Positions 7,951-15,511 of a DNA stretch of 33,521 nucleotides are shown here, one piece after another; position 1 is the first letter of the stretch; each line of letters opens with the position of its first letter. Position numbers and translations under genes: made by a program. Location of the stretch: the NCBI RefSeq assembly GCF_000720635.1, contig NZ_JOCF01000079.1:1-33521 (forward strand), written 5' to 3'. The notes beneath the pieces are model-generated. The model did not search any database. It was not told where the DNA came from and worked only from the letters and a program-made list of their open reading frames with translations. The stretch comes from Streptomyces sp. NRRL WC-3742. Its GTDB lineage: Bacteria > Actinomycetota > Actinomycetes > Streptomycetales > Streptomycetaceae.

Positions 7951-8499
7951 TCAGCCCCCCACCTCGTCCTTCTCGGGGGACCGGAACGCCAGCCGCTGCG
8001 CCGCGTGCCGCCCGCGCTCCTCCACCGGCAGCACCCCGGTGGCCCCGGCCAGCCCGAAGGCGGGCATGTCGAAGTAGATCGACTCGTACCCGCCCTCCGG
8101 CACGATGTACGTCTCGTGCCACAGCCCGACGTGCCCGCGCAGCTTCCCCTCCCGCACCTTGCGGTTGGCGATGCCCCAGGCGGTGTGGTGGAAGCCGTCC
8201 GGCGCGACGGAGTAGCGGTACAGCTTCTCCTTGGACTCCCAGTACTGGACGACGTAGTACGTACGCGGCGAGGCGGTGAGCAGGATGCGCCCGCGCAGGC
8301 CGCGCTCGGGGCTGCGGCGCAGCTCGTGCAGCATGCGGAACATCGCGTACATCACCGGGCCCCAGTGGTGCACGGCCCAGAAGCGGTTGATCCGCATGCC
8401 GATGAGCAGGACCACGGTGTCGCCGGTGGCGGCGGCGGTGGTGTAGCCGGGCTGCGGCCTGGCGAACAGCGAGCGGACGAACGTCGATCCCGTGGACAT
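7951..8499 (-). CDS. DUF4188 (Af470-like monooxygenase fold) protein
   Basis: A 182-residue protein recognised as DUF4188, a family now linked to the fungal Af470-type monooxygenase and predicted to have a dimeric alpha-beta barrel. Typical features are TVVLLIGMRINRFWAVHHWGPV near residue 30, PRTYYVVQYWESKEKLYRYS in the middle and the His/Trp-rich GLWHETYIVPEGGYESIYFDMP near the C-terminus. ATG at 8499 is preceded by GGGAGGG. A TetR-type gene lies directly upstream on the same strand, with an inverted-repeat operator 35-51 bases before this start, so it is probably repressed by that protein. The reaction and substrate are unknown. Confidence 0.82.
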   Translation of the reverse strand: MSTGSTFVRSLFARPQPGYTTAAATGDTVVLLIGMRINRFWAVHHWGPVMYAMFRMLHELRRSPERGLRGRILLTASPRTYYVVQYWESKEKLYRYSVAPDGFHHTAWGIANRKVREGKLRGHVGLWHETYIVPEGGYESIYFDMPAFGLAGATGVLPVEERGRHAAQRLAFRSPEKDEVGG

Positions 8500-8533
8500 C
8501 GCGACCCTCCCTAGAGGCGGCACCCCGCGCCCG

Positions 8534-8550
8534 TGTAAGCGGTGATTACA
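8534..8550. promoter_or_regulatory. TetR-type operator TGTAA-N7-TTACA
   Basis: TGTAA (8534-8538) and TTACA (8546-8550) form an inverted repeat with a 7-base spacer, a common layout for TetR-family sites. It lies in the 97-base gap between the TetR stop and the DUF4188 start, where the DUF4188 promoter should be. Confidence 0.65.
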
Positions 8551-8596
8551 TCAGTGCGCGGACGACCGGTCAAGGCTCGGCGCAGGCACAATTCGG

Positions 8597-9211
8597 CTAC
8601 TGCGGGCGGCGGTTGGCGATCCCGTCCCGGAAGGTGTCCAGCACCCGCACGGCCAGCTCCTCCGCCTGCCCGGCCGGCAGGTAGCCGTCCACGATCATCT
8701 GCGCCAGCCCGTACACCAGCGCCTGCCCGGCCAGCTTCACCAGCGCCGGATCGCCGGGGCCCACCCGGCCGGCCTCCTGGTCCGCCACGATCAGGACGGT
8801 GAACTCCCGCTCGATGGACTCCAGTTGCTCCCGCAGCTCGGGCTCGCGCGAGCGCTCGGGCGCGAACACCCGCGAGCGCACCAGCTCGAAGCGGCGCGGA
8901 TGGCGCAGCGCGTACCGGACGCACCCGAGGCCCAGCGCCCGCAGCGAGGAACCCTCGGCGGCCGTCACCTGCGCCTCCTGCCACCGGACGAAGTCGTCGA
9001 GCACCCGGTCCGCCAGCGCCGTCAACAGCGCCTGCCGGTCCGCGAAATGGCGGAACGGCGCCCCCGCCGACACCCCGGCCCGGCGCGCCACCTCCCGCAC
9101 GCTGACCTTCTCCTGGCCCTGCTCGTCCAGCACCTCGAGCGCCGCCGCCACCAGCGCCTCGGGCAGCGCCCCGTGGTGGTACGCGTGCCGCTCAACCGCC
9201 CGCTCGCTCAT
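8597..9211 (-). CDS. TetR family transcriptional regulator
   Basis: A 204-residue regulator. The N-terminal DNA-binding domain is typical: YHHGALPEALVAAALEVLDEQG, then the helix-turn-helix VSVREVARRAGVSAGAPFRHF (about residues 37-57). The rest is a helical ligand domain of the TetR_C type found in many actinobacterial repressors. ATG at 9211 (MSERAVERHAYHHG) has AAGGCGGG upstream; an in-frame extension to 9373 runs through a gene remnant and a terminator and is rejected. Its most likely target is the operator before the DUF4188 gene immediately downstream, forming a small inducible unit. Confidence 0.88.
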   Translation of the reverse strand: MSERAVERHAYHHGALPEALVAAALEVLDEQGQEKVSVREVARRAGVSAGAPFRHFADRQALLTALADRVLDDFVRWQEAQVTAAEGSSLRALGLGCVRYALRHPRRFELVRSRVFAPERSREPELREQLESIEREFTVLIVADQEAGRVGPGDPALVKLAGQALVYGLAQMIVDGYLPAGQAEELAVRVLDTFRDGIANRRPQ

Positions 9212-9238
9212 GCCCGCCTTGCTACCACATCCCCGGGC

Positions 9239-9346
9239 ATCCGCGACGACCTGCCCGGCTGCACCACCCCGGACGAGTACGACGAGCAGCGCTACAAGGT
9301 CTACAGCGAACACGCGTTGGTGGACGCGGGCAGGGACCACGCCTGA
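9239..9346 (+). pseudogene. 3' remnant of an unidentified gene
   Basis: An in-frame 35-residue tail (starting IRDDLPGCTTPDEYDEQRY and ending DAGRDHA) stops with TGA at 9344-9346, followed at once by a strong terminator. Codon third positions look coding, but there is no start codon or ribosome site, and the region directly upstream belongs to the opposing TetR gene. It is best read as the surviving end of a deleted gene. The family was not recognised. Confidence 0.4.
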
Positions 9347-9352
9347 CAGGCA

Positions 9353-9386
9353 CCGTGCCCGCCCGTGGCTCAACGGGCGGGCACGG
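9353..9386. terminator. Perfect 14-bp hairpin terminator
   Basis: Arms 9353-9366 and 9373-9386 pair perfectly with a 6-base loop. It sits between the gene remnant (+) and the end of the aldo/keto reductase gene (-). Confidence 0.85.
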
Positions 9387-9394
9387 GACTCGGC

Positions 9395-10381
9395 CTACCA
9401 GGCGTAGTCCTCCGGGGCCGGGCGGTGGCCGGGGAAGATCTCGTCGAGGCGGTCCAGGGTCTTATGGTCGAGCCTGATGTCCAGCGCCGCCACGGCCGCG
9501 TCGAGGTGGGCCGCCGTGCGCGGGCCGACGATGGGGGCGGTGACGGCGGGCCGGCTGAGCAGCCAGGCGAGGGCGAGGTCGGCCGGGTCCAGGCCGAGTT
9601 CGTCGGCGAAGTCCTCGTACGTCTGGAGCCGGTCGCGGTGGGTGTCGAGGAGCTCGCTCGCGTACGCCGTGGCGCCGCGGACCCGGGTGCCCTCGCGCTC
9701 CTTGCGCAGGATGCCGCCGAGCAGGCCGCTGCGCAGCGGGGACCAGGGCAGCAGGCCCAGGCCGTAGTGCTGGAGGGCGGGGATGACCTCGAGTTCGACG
9801 GTCCGGTCGAGCAGGTTGTACAGCGACTGCTCGCTGACGAGGCCGAGGAAGTGGCGGGAGCGGGCGGCCTCCTGGGCCTGTGCGAGGTGCCAGCCGGCGA
9901 AGTTGGAGGAGCCGACGTAGGTGATCTTCCCCTGGGCGACGAGCACCTCCATCGCCTGCCAGATCTCGTCCCAGGGCGTGTCCCGGTCGATGTGGTGCAT
10001 CTGGTAGAGGTCGATGTGGTCGGTCTGCAGGCGCTTCAGGCTGGCGTCGACGGACTTGCGGATGGCGAAGGCGGAGAGCTTGCCCCCGTTGGGCCATCCG
10101 TCCATCTCGCCGTAGACCTTGGTGGCGAGCACGGTGCGCTCGCGCCGTCCGCCGCCCTGGGCGAACCAGCGGCCGATGATCTCCTCGGTGCGGCCCTTGA
10201 GGTTGCCCTCGGGGTCGCGGCCGTAGACGTTGGCGGTGTCGAAGAAGTTGATGCCGCGCTCGTGCGCGGTGTCCATCAGGCGGTGGGCGTCGGCCTCCTC
10301 GGTGTGGGGGCCGAAGTTCATGGTGCCGAGGCAGAGTCGGGACACGGTGAGGCCGGTGCGGCCGAGGTGGGTGTACTCCAT
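9395..10381 (-). CDS. Aldo/keto reductase
   Basis: A 328-residue NADPH-dependent oxidoreductase with the AKR TIM-barrel fold. The catalytic tetrad is visible: D48 and Y53 in FFDTANVYG, K88 in VLATKVYG and H129 in LYQMHHID. The start of the protein, MEYTHLGRTGLTVSRLCLGTMNFG, is standard. ATG at 10381 is preferred to a GTG nine bases upstream because AAGGGTGGG is correctly placed for the ATG. It resembles the bacterial general stress or yajO-like branch; the natural substrate cannot be deduced. It is monocistronic, ending at a strong terminator. Confidence 0.92.
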   Translation of the reverse strand: MEYTHLGRTGLTVSRLCLGTMNFGPHTEEADAHRLMDTAHERGINFFDTANVYGRDPEGNLKGRTEEIIGRWFAQGGGRRERTVLATKVYGEMDGWPNGGKLSAFAIRKSVDASLKRLQTDHIDLYQMHHIDRDTPWDEIWQAMEVLVAQGKITYVGSSNFAGWHLAQAQEAARSRHFLGLVSEQSLYNLLDRTVELEVIPALQHYGLGLLPWSPLRSGLLGGILRKEREGTRVRGATAYASELLDTHRDRLQTYEDFADELGLDPADLALAWLLSRPAVTAPIVGPRTAAHLDAAVAALDIRLDHKTLDRLDEIFPGHRPAPEDYAW

Positions 10382-10426
10382 GGAGCCCACCCTTGAGCCA
10401 CACCGACCACGATGTCCAACACATTA

Positions 10427-10451
10427 GGCCGCCCGGCGACTGGGGGCGGCC
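10427..10451. terminator. Possible terminator after the ABC exporter operon
   Basis: GGCCGCCC (10427-10434) and GGGCGGCC (10444-10451) can pair over 8 bases with a 9-base loop, just past the stop of the permease gene. The stem is shorter than the other terminators in this window. Confidence 0.4.
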
Positions 10452-10466
10452 CAACCGCCCGGCGGG

Positions 10467-11300
10467 TCACCTGCCGTGGGTGGCGAACTTCCGTACGGCC
10501 AGCGGCCCGCAGATCAGGAGCAGTGCGGCGCTCCACAGCAGTGCGGCGAGCAGGGCGTGCCGCATCGGCCAGGCGTCGCCGGCCGCGGAGGGGTTGCCGA
10601 AGAGTTCGCGGCAGGCGTGGACGACGGCGCTGATCGGGTTCCAGTCGGCGATGGTCCGCAGCCAGCCGGGCATGCCGCCGGTGGGCACGTACGCGTTGGT
10701 GATCATCGCCAACGGGAAGACCATGACGGCGAGTTGGCCGGCGGACTCCTCCTTGCCCACGGCGAGGCCGAGCAGCGTGCCGACCCAGGTCATCACGAAC
10801 CGGAAGAGCAGCAGCAGTCCGAACGCCTCGAGGGCCTCGGCCGTTCCGTTGCGGGCGCGCCAGCCGGCGGCCAGCCCGACGAGGGCGAGCAGCGCGAGGA
10901 CGAGGACGCTGACCAGCAGGTCGGCGAGGGTCTGCCCGAGCAGCAGTCCGGTGCGGGAGACGGGCATGGAGCGCAGCCGGTCGGTGACGCCGCGCCCGAC
11001 GTCGCGGGCGGCGCCGACCATGGTGGGCATGACGCCGTTGGTGGCGACCATGGCGAAGAGTCCGGGCATCAGGAACTCCCGGTAGTCCCCGCCGCCGGGC
11101 ACCTGCATGGCGCTGCCGAAGACGTATCCGAAGACGACCACCATGACCACGGGCACGGCGAGCGAGGCGGCCAACAGCCCTGGCGAGTGGCGGTAGTTGA
11201 GCAGGACGCGCAGCATCGACGTCCAGGTGTCGGCGACCATCCGCCCCCCGGCGGAAGGGCGCGCGGCGGTGGTCGCGGCGGTGGCGGTCACGGTGGCCAT
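10467..11300 (-). CDS. ABC-2 type exporter permease (DrrB-like)
   Basis: A 277-residue membrane subunit of a drug-type ABC exporter. About six hydrophobic segments are visible, beginning with LLAASLAVPVVMVVVFGYVF near residue 45. The ABC-2 signature region is present: REFLMPGLFAMVATNG, then DRLRSMPVSRTGLLLG. The N-terminus is cytoplasmic and rich in Ala and Thr. Its ATG (11298-11300) overlaps the TGA of the ATPase gene by one base (TGATG), so the two are translationally coupled and form one exporter. Confidence 0.92.
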   Translation of the reverse strand: MATVTATAATTAARPSAGGRMVADTWTSMLRVLLNYRHSPGLLAASLAVPVVMVVVFGYVFGSAMQVPGGGDYREFLMPGLFAMVATNGVMPTMVGAARDVGRGVTDRLRSMPVSRTGLLLGQTLADLLVSVLVLALLALVGLAAGWRARNGTAEALEAFGLLLLFRFVMTWVGTLLGLAVGKEESAGQLAVMVFPLAMITNAYVPTGGMPGWLRTIADWNPISAVVHACRELFGNPSAAGDAWPMRHALLAALLWSAALLLICGPLAVRKFATHGR

Positions 11301-12319
11301 CAGGCGGCCCTCCCCAGGGTCTCGGCGTCGGTCTCGGGCCCGGCCCCGGCCTCGTTGTCGGCGGCTGCGGTCCCGCGCCCGGTGAGCGTGAGGAACACGT
11401 CGTCCAGGGACGGCGTCCGGACGGCGACGTCCTCGGCCTCGATCCCGACGTTGTCCAACTCCCGGACGAGGACGGGCAGGAGGACGGCCTCGCCGGGCGC
11501 GGTCAGCACGGTGACCGTCCGTTCTGTGTCGTCCACCTGGGCGCTCCCGCCCCCGGCCTTGCTCGACAGCACCACGGCGGCGGCGGCGAGTTGGCCCGGG
11601 TCGGCGAGGGTGACGGACACCTGGCTGCCGATCGCCGCCTTGAGCCGGGCGGGCGGGCCGGTGGCGATGGCGGCGCCGTGATCGACGACCACGATCTCGT
11701 CGGCGAGGCGGTCGGCCTCCTCCAGGTACTGGGTGGTGAGCAGCACGGTGGTGCCGCCCTGCGCCAACTCCCTGACGCTGGCCCAGATCTCCTGCCGGCT
11801 GCGCGGGTCGAGCCCGGTGGTGGGCTCGTCGAGGAAGAGCACGGGCGGGCTGGTGACGAGGCTGGCGATCAGGTCGAGGCGCCGGCGCATGCCGCCGGAG
11901 TAGGTGCGCACCAGGCGGTCCCCGGCCTCGGCGAGGCCGAAGCGCTCCAGGAGTTCGTCGGCGCGCTCGCGGGAGCGGCGGGCGCCGAGGCGGTGGAGCC
12001 GCCCGAACAGCCGCAGGTTCTCGCGGCCGGTGATGCCCTCGTCGAGGGCGGCGTACTGCCCGGCGAGGCCGATGGCGCGCCGCACGTCCTCGGCGGCGCG
12101 CACCACGTCGTGGCCGTGGACGCGGGCGGTGCCCCGGTCGGGGGCGACGAGGGTGGCGAGAACGCGGACGGCGGTGGTCTTTCCGGCGCCGTTGGGGCCG
12201 AGGAGGCCGCAGACGGCCCCGGTGGCGACGGTGAGGTCCAGGCCGCTCAGGGCCTCGGTGGCGCCGAATCGTTTCTCGACACCGGCCATCTCGATGGCGT
12301 GGGACGTGGCGTGGGACAT
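11300..12319 (-). CDS. ABC exporter ATP-binding protein (DrrA-like)
   Basis: The 339-residue ATPase partner of the permease. Walker A is GPNGAGKTT (residues 41-49), the signature motif is YSGGMRRRLDL (140-150), Walker B with catalytic Glu is VLFLDEPTTGLD (160-171), and the switch His position reads TTQYLEE, with Gln in place of His as in DrrA-type daunorubicin-resistance ATPases. A C-terminal DUF4162-like domain follows. ATG at 12319 is chosen for its GAGAAGGG ribosome site; in-frame sequence further upstream crosses the regulator's promoter. It is divergent from a TetR gene with palindromic operators between them. A drug or lipid efflux role is likely. Confidence 0.94.
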   Translation of the reverse strand: MSHATSHAIEMAGVEKRFGATEALSGLDLTVATGAVCGLLGPNGAGKTTAVRVLATLVAPDRGTARVHGHDVVRAAEDVRRAIGLAGQYAALDEGITGRENLRLFGRLHRLGARRSRERADELLERFGLAEAGDRLVRTYSGGMRRRLDLIASLVTSPPVLFLDEPTTGLDPRSRQEIWASVRELAQGGTTVLLTTQYLEEADRLADEIVVVDHGAAIATGPPARLKAAIGSQVSVTLADPGQLAAAAVVLSSKAGGGSAQVDDTERTVTVLTAPGEAVLLPVLVRELDNVGIEAEDVAVRTPSLDDVFLTLTGRGTAAADNEAGAGPETDAETLGRAA

Positions 12320-12338
12320 GGTTCTGCCCTTCTCTAGG

Positions 12339-12392
12339 TACATCGTACGTAGAAGCGCGTGCCAGCGCATCGTACTACGTACGCCGTACGTA
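12339..12392. promoter_or_regulatory. Palindromic operator between the ABC exporter and its TetR regulator
   Basis: TACGTACG-C-CGTACGTA (12376-12392) is a perfect 17-base palindrome around a central C. A second, imperfect copy, TACATCGTACGTA, lies at 12339-12351, 20 bases before the ATPase start. Two sites, one near each divergent start, suggest the TetR protein controls both directions. Confidence 0.72.
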
Positions 12393-12422
12393 TCTAAGAT
12401 GGGAGGGCGAGGTGATCTTCCA

Positions 12423-13184
12423 GTGCCGTCCAGCAGCACCCCCAGCAGTACCGAGGACCCGGACAGCGATCCGGGGAACCGCAGCCAGCCCGGCAGGCCC
12501 ACACCCCCCGAGGCCCCCGAACTCATCTGGCTGCGCCCCGAACGCACCGGCCGCGGCCCCCGACCGGCCCACAGCCGGGGCTCCATCGCGGCCGCCGCCA
12601 TCGGCATCGCCGACGCCGAGGGGCTGGACGCCGTCTCCATGCGCCGCGTCGCCGGCGCGCTCGGCGCGGGCACCATGTCGCTCTACAACTACGTGCCGAA
12701 GAAGGAGCACCTGCTCGACCTCATGCTCGACGCCACCGCCGCCGAGTACCGGCTCCCGCCCGAGCCCACCGGCGACGTCCGGGCCGACCTCGCCGCCCTC
12801 GCCCACCAGCAGCTCGCCATCTTCCGCCGCCACCCCTGGCTGCCCGGCCTCGTCCTGGCCCGCCCCGGCATCGGACCCAACGCGCTGCGCTACACCGACC
12901 ACTTCCTGGCGGTCACCGCGCCCACGGGCCTCTCCGGCGGCGAGCGGATGGAGGCGATGGCCATGTTCAACGGCTTCATCTGCCAGTTCGCGCAGTACGA
13001 GCAGACAGCCGCCGCGGGCGCCAAGTGGCAGGCGGAGATGGTCGGTTACCTCGGCCAGGCGGCGATGAGCGGCGACTACCCCCACCTGGCCCAGGCGTTC
13101 ACGAGCCCCGGCCCGCCCGCCTCGCCGGAGACCGTCTTCGACCGGACCCTGGACCGGGTGCTCCGCGCCGTCCTGGCGCCCTGA
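12423..13184 (+). CDS. TetR/AcrR regulator of the divergent ABC exporter
   Basis: A 253-residue regulator with a Pro- and Ser-rich N-terminal extension of about 50 residues, then the TetR DNA-binding domain: GSIAAAAIGIADAEGLDAVS and the helix-turn-helix MRRVAGALGAGTMSLYNYV (about 73-91). The C-terminal ligand domain is of the TetR_C type with a RHPWLPGLVLARPG motif. GTG at 12423 is chosen because GGAGGGCGAGG is well placed for it; the in-frame ATG at 12399 has no ribosome site, though it would add only eight residues. Position and operators point to control of the DrrAB-like genes. Confidence 0.88.
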   Translation: MPSSSTPSSTEDPDSDPGNRSQPGRPTPPEAPELIWLRPERTGRGPRPAHSRGSIAAAAIGIADAEGLDAVSMRRVAGALGAGTMSLYNYVPKKEHLLDLMLDATAAEYRLPPEPTGDVRADLAALAHQQLAIFRRHPWLPGLVLARPGIGPNALRYTDHFLAVTAPTGLSGGERMEAMAMFNGFICQFAQYEQTAAAGAKWQAEMVGYLGQAAMSGDYPHLAQAFTSPGPPASPETVFDRTLDRVLRAVLAP

Positions 13185-13230
13185 CCCCCTGGTCCCCGAC
13201 CCCTGCCCCTGCCCCTAATCCTTTACCAGG

Positions 13231-14595
13231 TCAGGGATTGACCACCCCCGCCACCCGCCCGTCCACCAGCACCAGCACCGAACGCCACCCGTCCCGCAGC
13301 TCCGCCCGCGCCTCCTCGCGCGAGCACCCCACGCCGACCGCCGGCAGCGGGGGTCCGGCCACCACGCGCACCGGGTCGTCCGGCTTGACCGACCGGTCCG
13401 CGAGCGCCGCCGCCAGCACCTCGTGGTCCGCCGTGCCGACCACCTCCGCCGGGCTCACCCCGTACGGCCATGACGGCCGCACCAGCACCACCGGCGCCAC
13501 CCCGCCCGGCACGGCGCGCAGCACCTGCGCCGCCTCGCCCGCCGTCGCCCCTGCGGGCACGGTGACCAGCGGCCCGGCGGCGTCCAGCAGCGGGCGCAGC
13601 CCCTCCCCGCTTTCCTCCAGGAAGCCCCACCGCCGCATCCACTCGTCGCTGTGCACCTTCGACAGGTACGAGCGCCCGGAGTCCGGCAGCAGCACCACGA
13701 CCAGGTCCTCCGGCCCCAGCCGCCGCGCCAGCCGCAGCGCCGCCGCCACCGCCGTCCCGGAGGACGGCCCGGCGAGGATGCCCTCCTCCCGGGCGAGCCG
13801 GCGGGCCGTCAGTAGCGACTCCCGGTCCGGGATGCGCTCGAAGACGTCGACGACGCCCTCCCGGTACGCCTTCGGCCAGCGGTCCTCGACGGTCTCGGGG
13901 TGCAGGAAGTGGCCGATGCTCTCGACGTACCACGGGCTGCCGTCGCCGCCCCCGTACATCGAGGACTCCGGGTCCGCGCCGACCACCGTCACCGCGCCGC
14001 CCGACACCTCCTTCAGGAAGGTGCCCGTCCCGGTGATCGTCCCGCCCGTGCCCACGCCCGCGACGAAGTGCGTCAGCCGTCCGCCCGTCTGCTCCCAGAT
14101 CTCGGGCCCGGTGGTGCGCACATGGGCGTCCGGGTTCGCCAGGTTGTCGTACTGGTTGGCCAGCCAGGCCCCGGGGATCTCCTCCTCCAGCCGCTGGACC
14201 AGGTTGAACAGGTGCCGCGGATCCTCCGCCGGCACCGCGGTCGGCGCGAGCACCACCTCCGCGCCGTACGCCCGCAGGATGTCCGCCTTCTCCGGCGCCG
14301 ACCTGTCCGACACCCCGGCGATCACCCGGTACCCGCGCTGCCGGCCGACGATCGTCAGCCCGATCCCGGTGTTCCCCGACGTCGCCTCGATGATCGTCCC
14401 GCCCGGCCCCAGCAGCCCGTCCCGCTCCGCCGCGAGCACCATCGACAGCGCCGCCCGGTCCTTGACGCTCCCCCCGATGTTCAGGAACTCCGCCTTCGCG
14501 TACACCGGCGCGCCCAGCCCGGCCCCCAGCCGGGCGAGCCGGAACAGCGGCGTCCCCCCGATCGCGTCGAGTACGGACTCGTGCACTGCGGCCAT
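13231..14595 (-). CDS. cbs: Cystathionine beta-synthase-like PLP enzyme
   Basis: A 454-residue fold-type II PLP enzyme that would condense serine (or O-acetylserine) with homocysteine (or sulfide). Visible landmarks are the PLP lysine K45 in IGGSVKDRAAL, the Asn/substrate loop TSGNTGIGL near residue 71, the phosphate-binding GVGTGGTITG, and SSGTA near 295. The length and the C-terminal extension (about residues 340-454) match actinobacterial cystathionine beta-synthases, which end in two CBS domains; here that part is weakly conserved and Ala/Val/Gly-rich, so regulation by S-adenosylmethionine is uncertain. Start ATG at 14595 has GGGAGGG upstream. No cystathionine gamma-lyase is adjacent. A cysteine synthase role is the alternative. 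Confidence 0.85.
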   Translation of the reverse strand: MAAVHESVLDAIGGTPLFRLARLGAGLGAPVYAKAEFLNIGGSVKDRAALSMVLAAERDGLLGPGGTIIEATSGNTGIGLTIVGRQRGYRVIAGVSDRSAPEKADILRAYGAEVVLAPTAVPAEDPRHLFNLVQRLEEEIPGAWLANQYDNLANPDAHVRTTGPEIWEQTGGRLTHFVAGVGTGGTITGTGTFLKEVSGGAVTVVGADPESSMYGGGDGSPWYVESIGHFLHPETVEDRWPKAYREGVVDVFERIPDRESLLTARRLAREEGILAGPSSGTAVAAALRLARRLGPEDLVVVLLPDSGRSYLSKVHSDEWMRRWGFLEESGEGLRPLLDAAGPLVTVPAGATAGEAAQVLRAVPGGVAPVVLVRPSWPYGVSPAEVVGTADHEVLAAALADRSVKPDDPVRVVAGPPLPAVGVGCSREEARAELRDGWRSVLVLVDGRVAGVVNP

Positions 14596-14677
14596 CCGGC
14601 CCTCCCAGGTGCGGTGACAGATCGCTACGGGGACGAGCCTTCCCAGCCCGACGGCCCGTCAGACCGACCGACACCCT

Positions 14678-14776
14678 CTCGCCGCCGACCGCGCACGCGC
14701 CCTCGGCCTCCACCACCCCGACACCCTCAGCAGCCGCCGTGAGTACGCCCTGAACCTGGGCAAGGCCAGGGGCTGA
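14678..14776 (+). pseudogene. C-terminal remnant of a TPR (kinesin-light-chain-type) protein
   Basis: An in-frame 32-residue tail, LAADRARALGLHHPDTLSSR followed by REYALNLGKARG, ends in TGA at 14774-14776. The pattern R-x-LG-x-x-HPDTL-x-S-R-x-x-YA is the repeat unit of Streptomyces TPR_10/TPR_12 regulators. There is no start or upstream coding part; the DNA before it is the promoter side of the cbs-like gene. It is a decayed gene end. Confidence 0.6.
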
Positions 14777-14802
14777 CACACCCCACGTCCACACACCCCA
14801 CA

Positions 14803-14834
14803 TACGGGCGCGGGCCACCCGGCCCGCGCCCGTA
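14803..14834. terminator. Perfect 14-bp hairpin terminator
   Basis: Arms 14803-14816 and 14821-14834 pair perfectly with loop ACCC. It lies between the TPR remnant (+) and the small secreted protein gene (-) and would serve both. Confidence 0.85.
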
Positions 14835-14839
14835 CGGCT

Positions 14840-15034
14840 CTACAGGTAGTGCCCCTGGTTCGCGGCCACCTGGGCCTGCGCCTGAACCTCCGTCACCGCC
14901 ACGGGCTCCGGCGCCTCGGCCGCGTCCGCCGCGCCGCCGAAGTGCAGCGGCACCGCGATCGCCACCGACGCCACGGCCGCCGCGGCGCTCGCCACGATCG
15001 TCTTCACGGGCATGCCACCCGTCCATTCCGGCAT
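14840..15034 (-). CDS. Small secreted or membrane-anchored protein
   Basis: A 64-residue protein with a short positively charged start (MPEWTGGMPVK) and a hydrophobic segment TIVASAAAAVASVAIAVPLH, followed by an Ala/Glu/Gln-rich tail ending ANQGHYL. It could be a cleaved signal peptide (after ADAAEA) or an anchor. ATG at 15034 has a near-perfect GGGGGAGG ribosome site 7 bases upstream, which supports a real gene despite its size. It is divergent from the WXG100 gene; no family was recognised. Confidence 0.65.
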   Translation of the reverse strand: MPEWTGGMPVKTIVASAAAAVASVAIAVPLHFGGAADAAEAPEPVAVTEVQAQAQVAANQGHYL

Positions 15035-15145
15035 GTCGCAACCTCCCCCGTTCGCCGCCCGCCCCGACGGCGGGCACTGACCCCTCCAGTCGAGCACCAC
15101 GGCCCCCGGGCGCACAACCCCCGCACCACCGCTGTCCGTTGGCGC

Positions 15146-15151
15146 TAGTCT
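15146..15151 (+). promoter_or_regulatory. Possible -10 box of the WXG100 operon
   Basis: TAGTCT at 15146-15151 resembles the Streptomyces vegetative -10 box and lies 44 bases before the ATG. No convincing -35 box is seen, so the call is weak. Confidence 0.3.
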
Positions 15152-15195
15152 TTCCGGCGGTCCACGAACCACCACCAGGGGAGCACGGGGGAATC

Positions 15196-15510
15196 ATGGT
15201 CAGCGACGGTGCCGGGCCGGGCTTCAGCGCCCACCCGGAGAAGCTCGGCGACGCGGGCGACCAGCTGATAGCCGCCGGAGGCGACGTCGGCACGGTCAAG
15301 GACGGCCTCGGCAAGCTCGCCATGTCCGGCGAGGACACCTTCGGCGAGTACGGCGCGGGCGAGGCGGCGAAGGCGTTCTGGTCGGCCTGGCAGGACGAGC
15401 TGGGCGTGAACGTCGACGCGCTCAAGGAGCTGGGCGGCAAGGTGCACGACACCAGGGCCAACTACGCGAACACCGAGGCGGGCGTCAGCCGGCAGTACCA
15501 GGGGGCCTGA
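15196..15510 (+). CDS. WXG100-like type VII secretion substrate
   Basis: A 104-residue, predicted all-helical protein with the size and feel of an ESX/WXG100 protein. It has no signal peptide, two amphipathic helical halves, an aromatic centre (TFGEYGAGEAAKAFWSAW in the place of the WXG turn), and near the C-terminus Y90-A-N-T-E94, which fits the YxxxD/E export signal of type VII substrates. ATG at 15196 has GGGGGA upstream. Its stop is separated by one base from the start of the large effector-like gene, so the two are coupled. It would act as partner or carrier for the larger protein. The secretion machinery genes are not in this window. Confidence 0.78.
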   Translation: MVSDGAGPGFSAHPEKLGDAGDQLIAAGGDVGTVKDGLGKLAMSGEDTFGEYGAGEAAKAFWSAWQDELGVNVDALKELGGKVHDTRANYANTEAGVSRQYQGA

Positions 15511-15511
15511 C

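Noticed and set aside
13179..13236. Hairpin between TetR stop and the end of the cbs-like gene
   Set aside because: CCCTGAC/GTCAGGG and CTGGT/ACCAG can pair only with a 3-base bulge and a long loop, and both arms lie in coding ends; too weak to list as a terminator.
14596..14677. Possible riboswitch (SAM or cobalamin type) before the cbs-like gene
   Set aside because: Only about 80 bases precede the TPR remnant and no conserved riboswitch elements were recognised; a plain GGGAGGG ribosome site is present.
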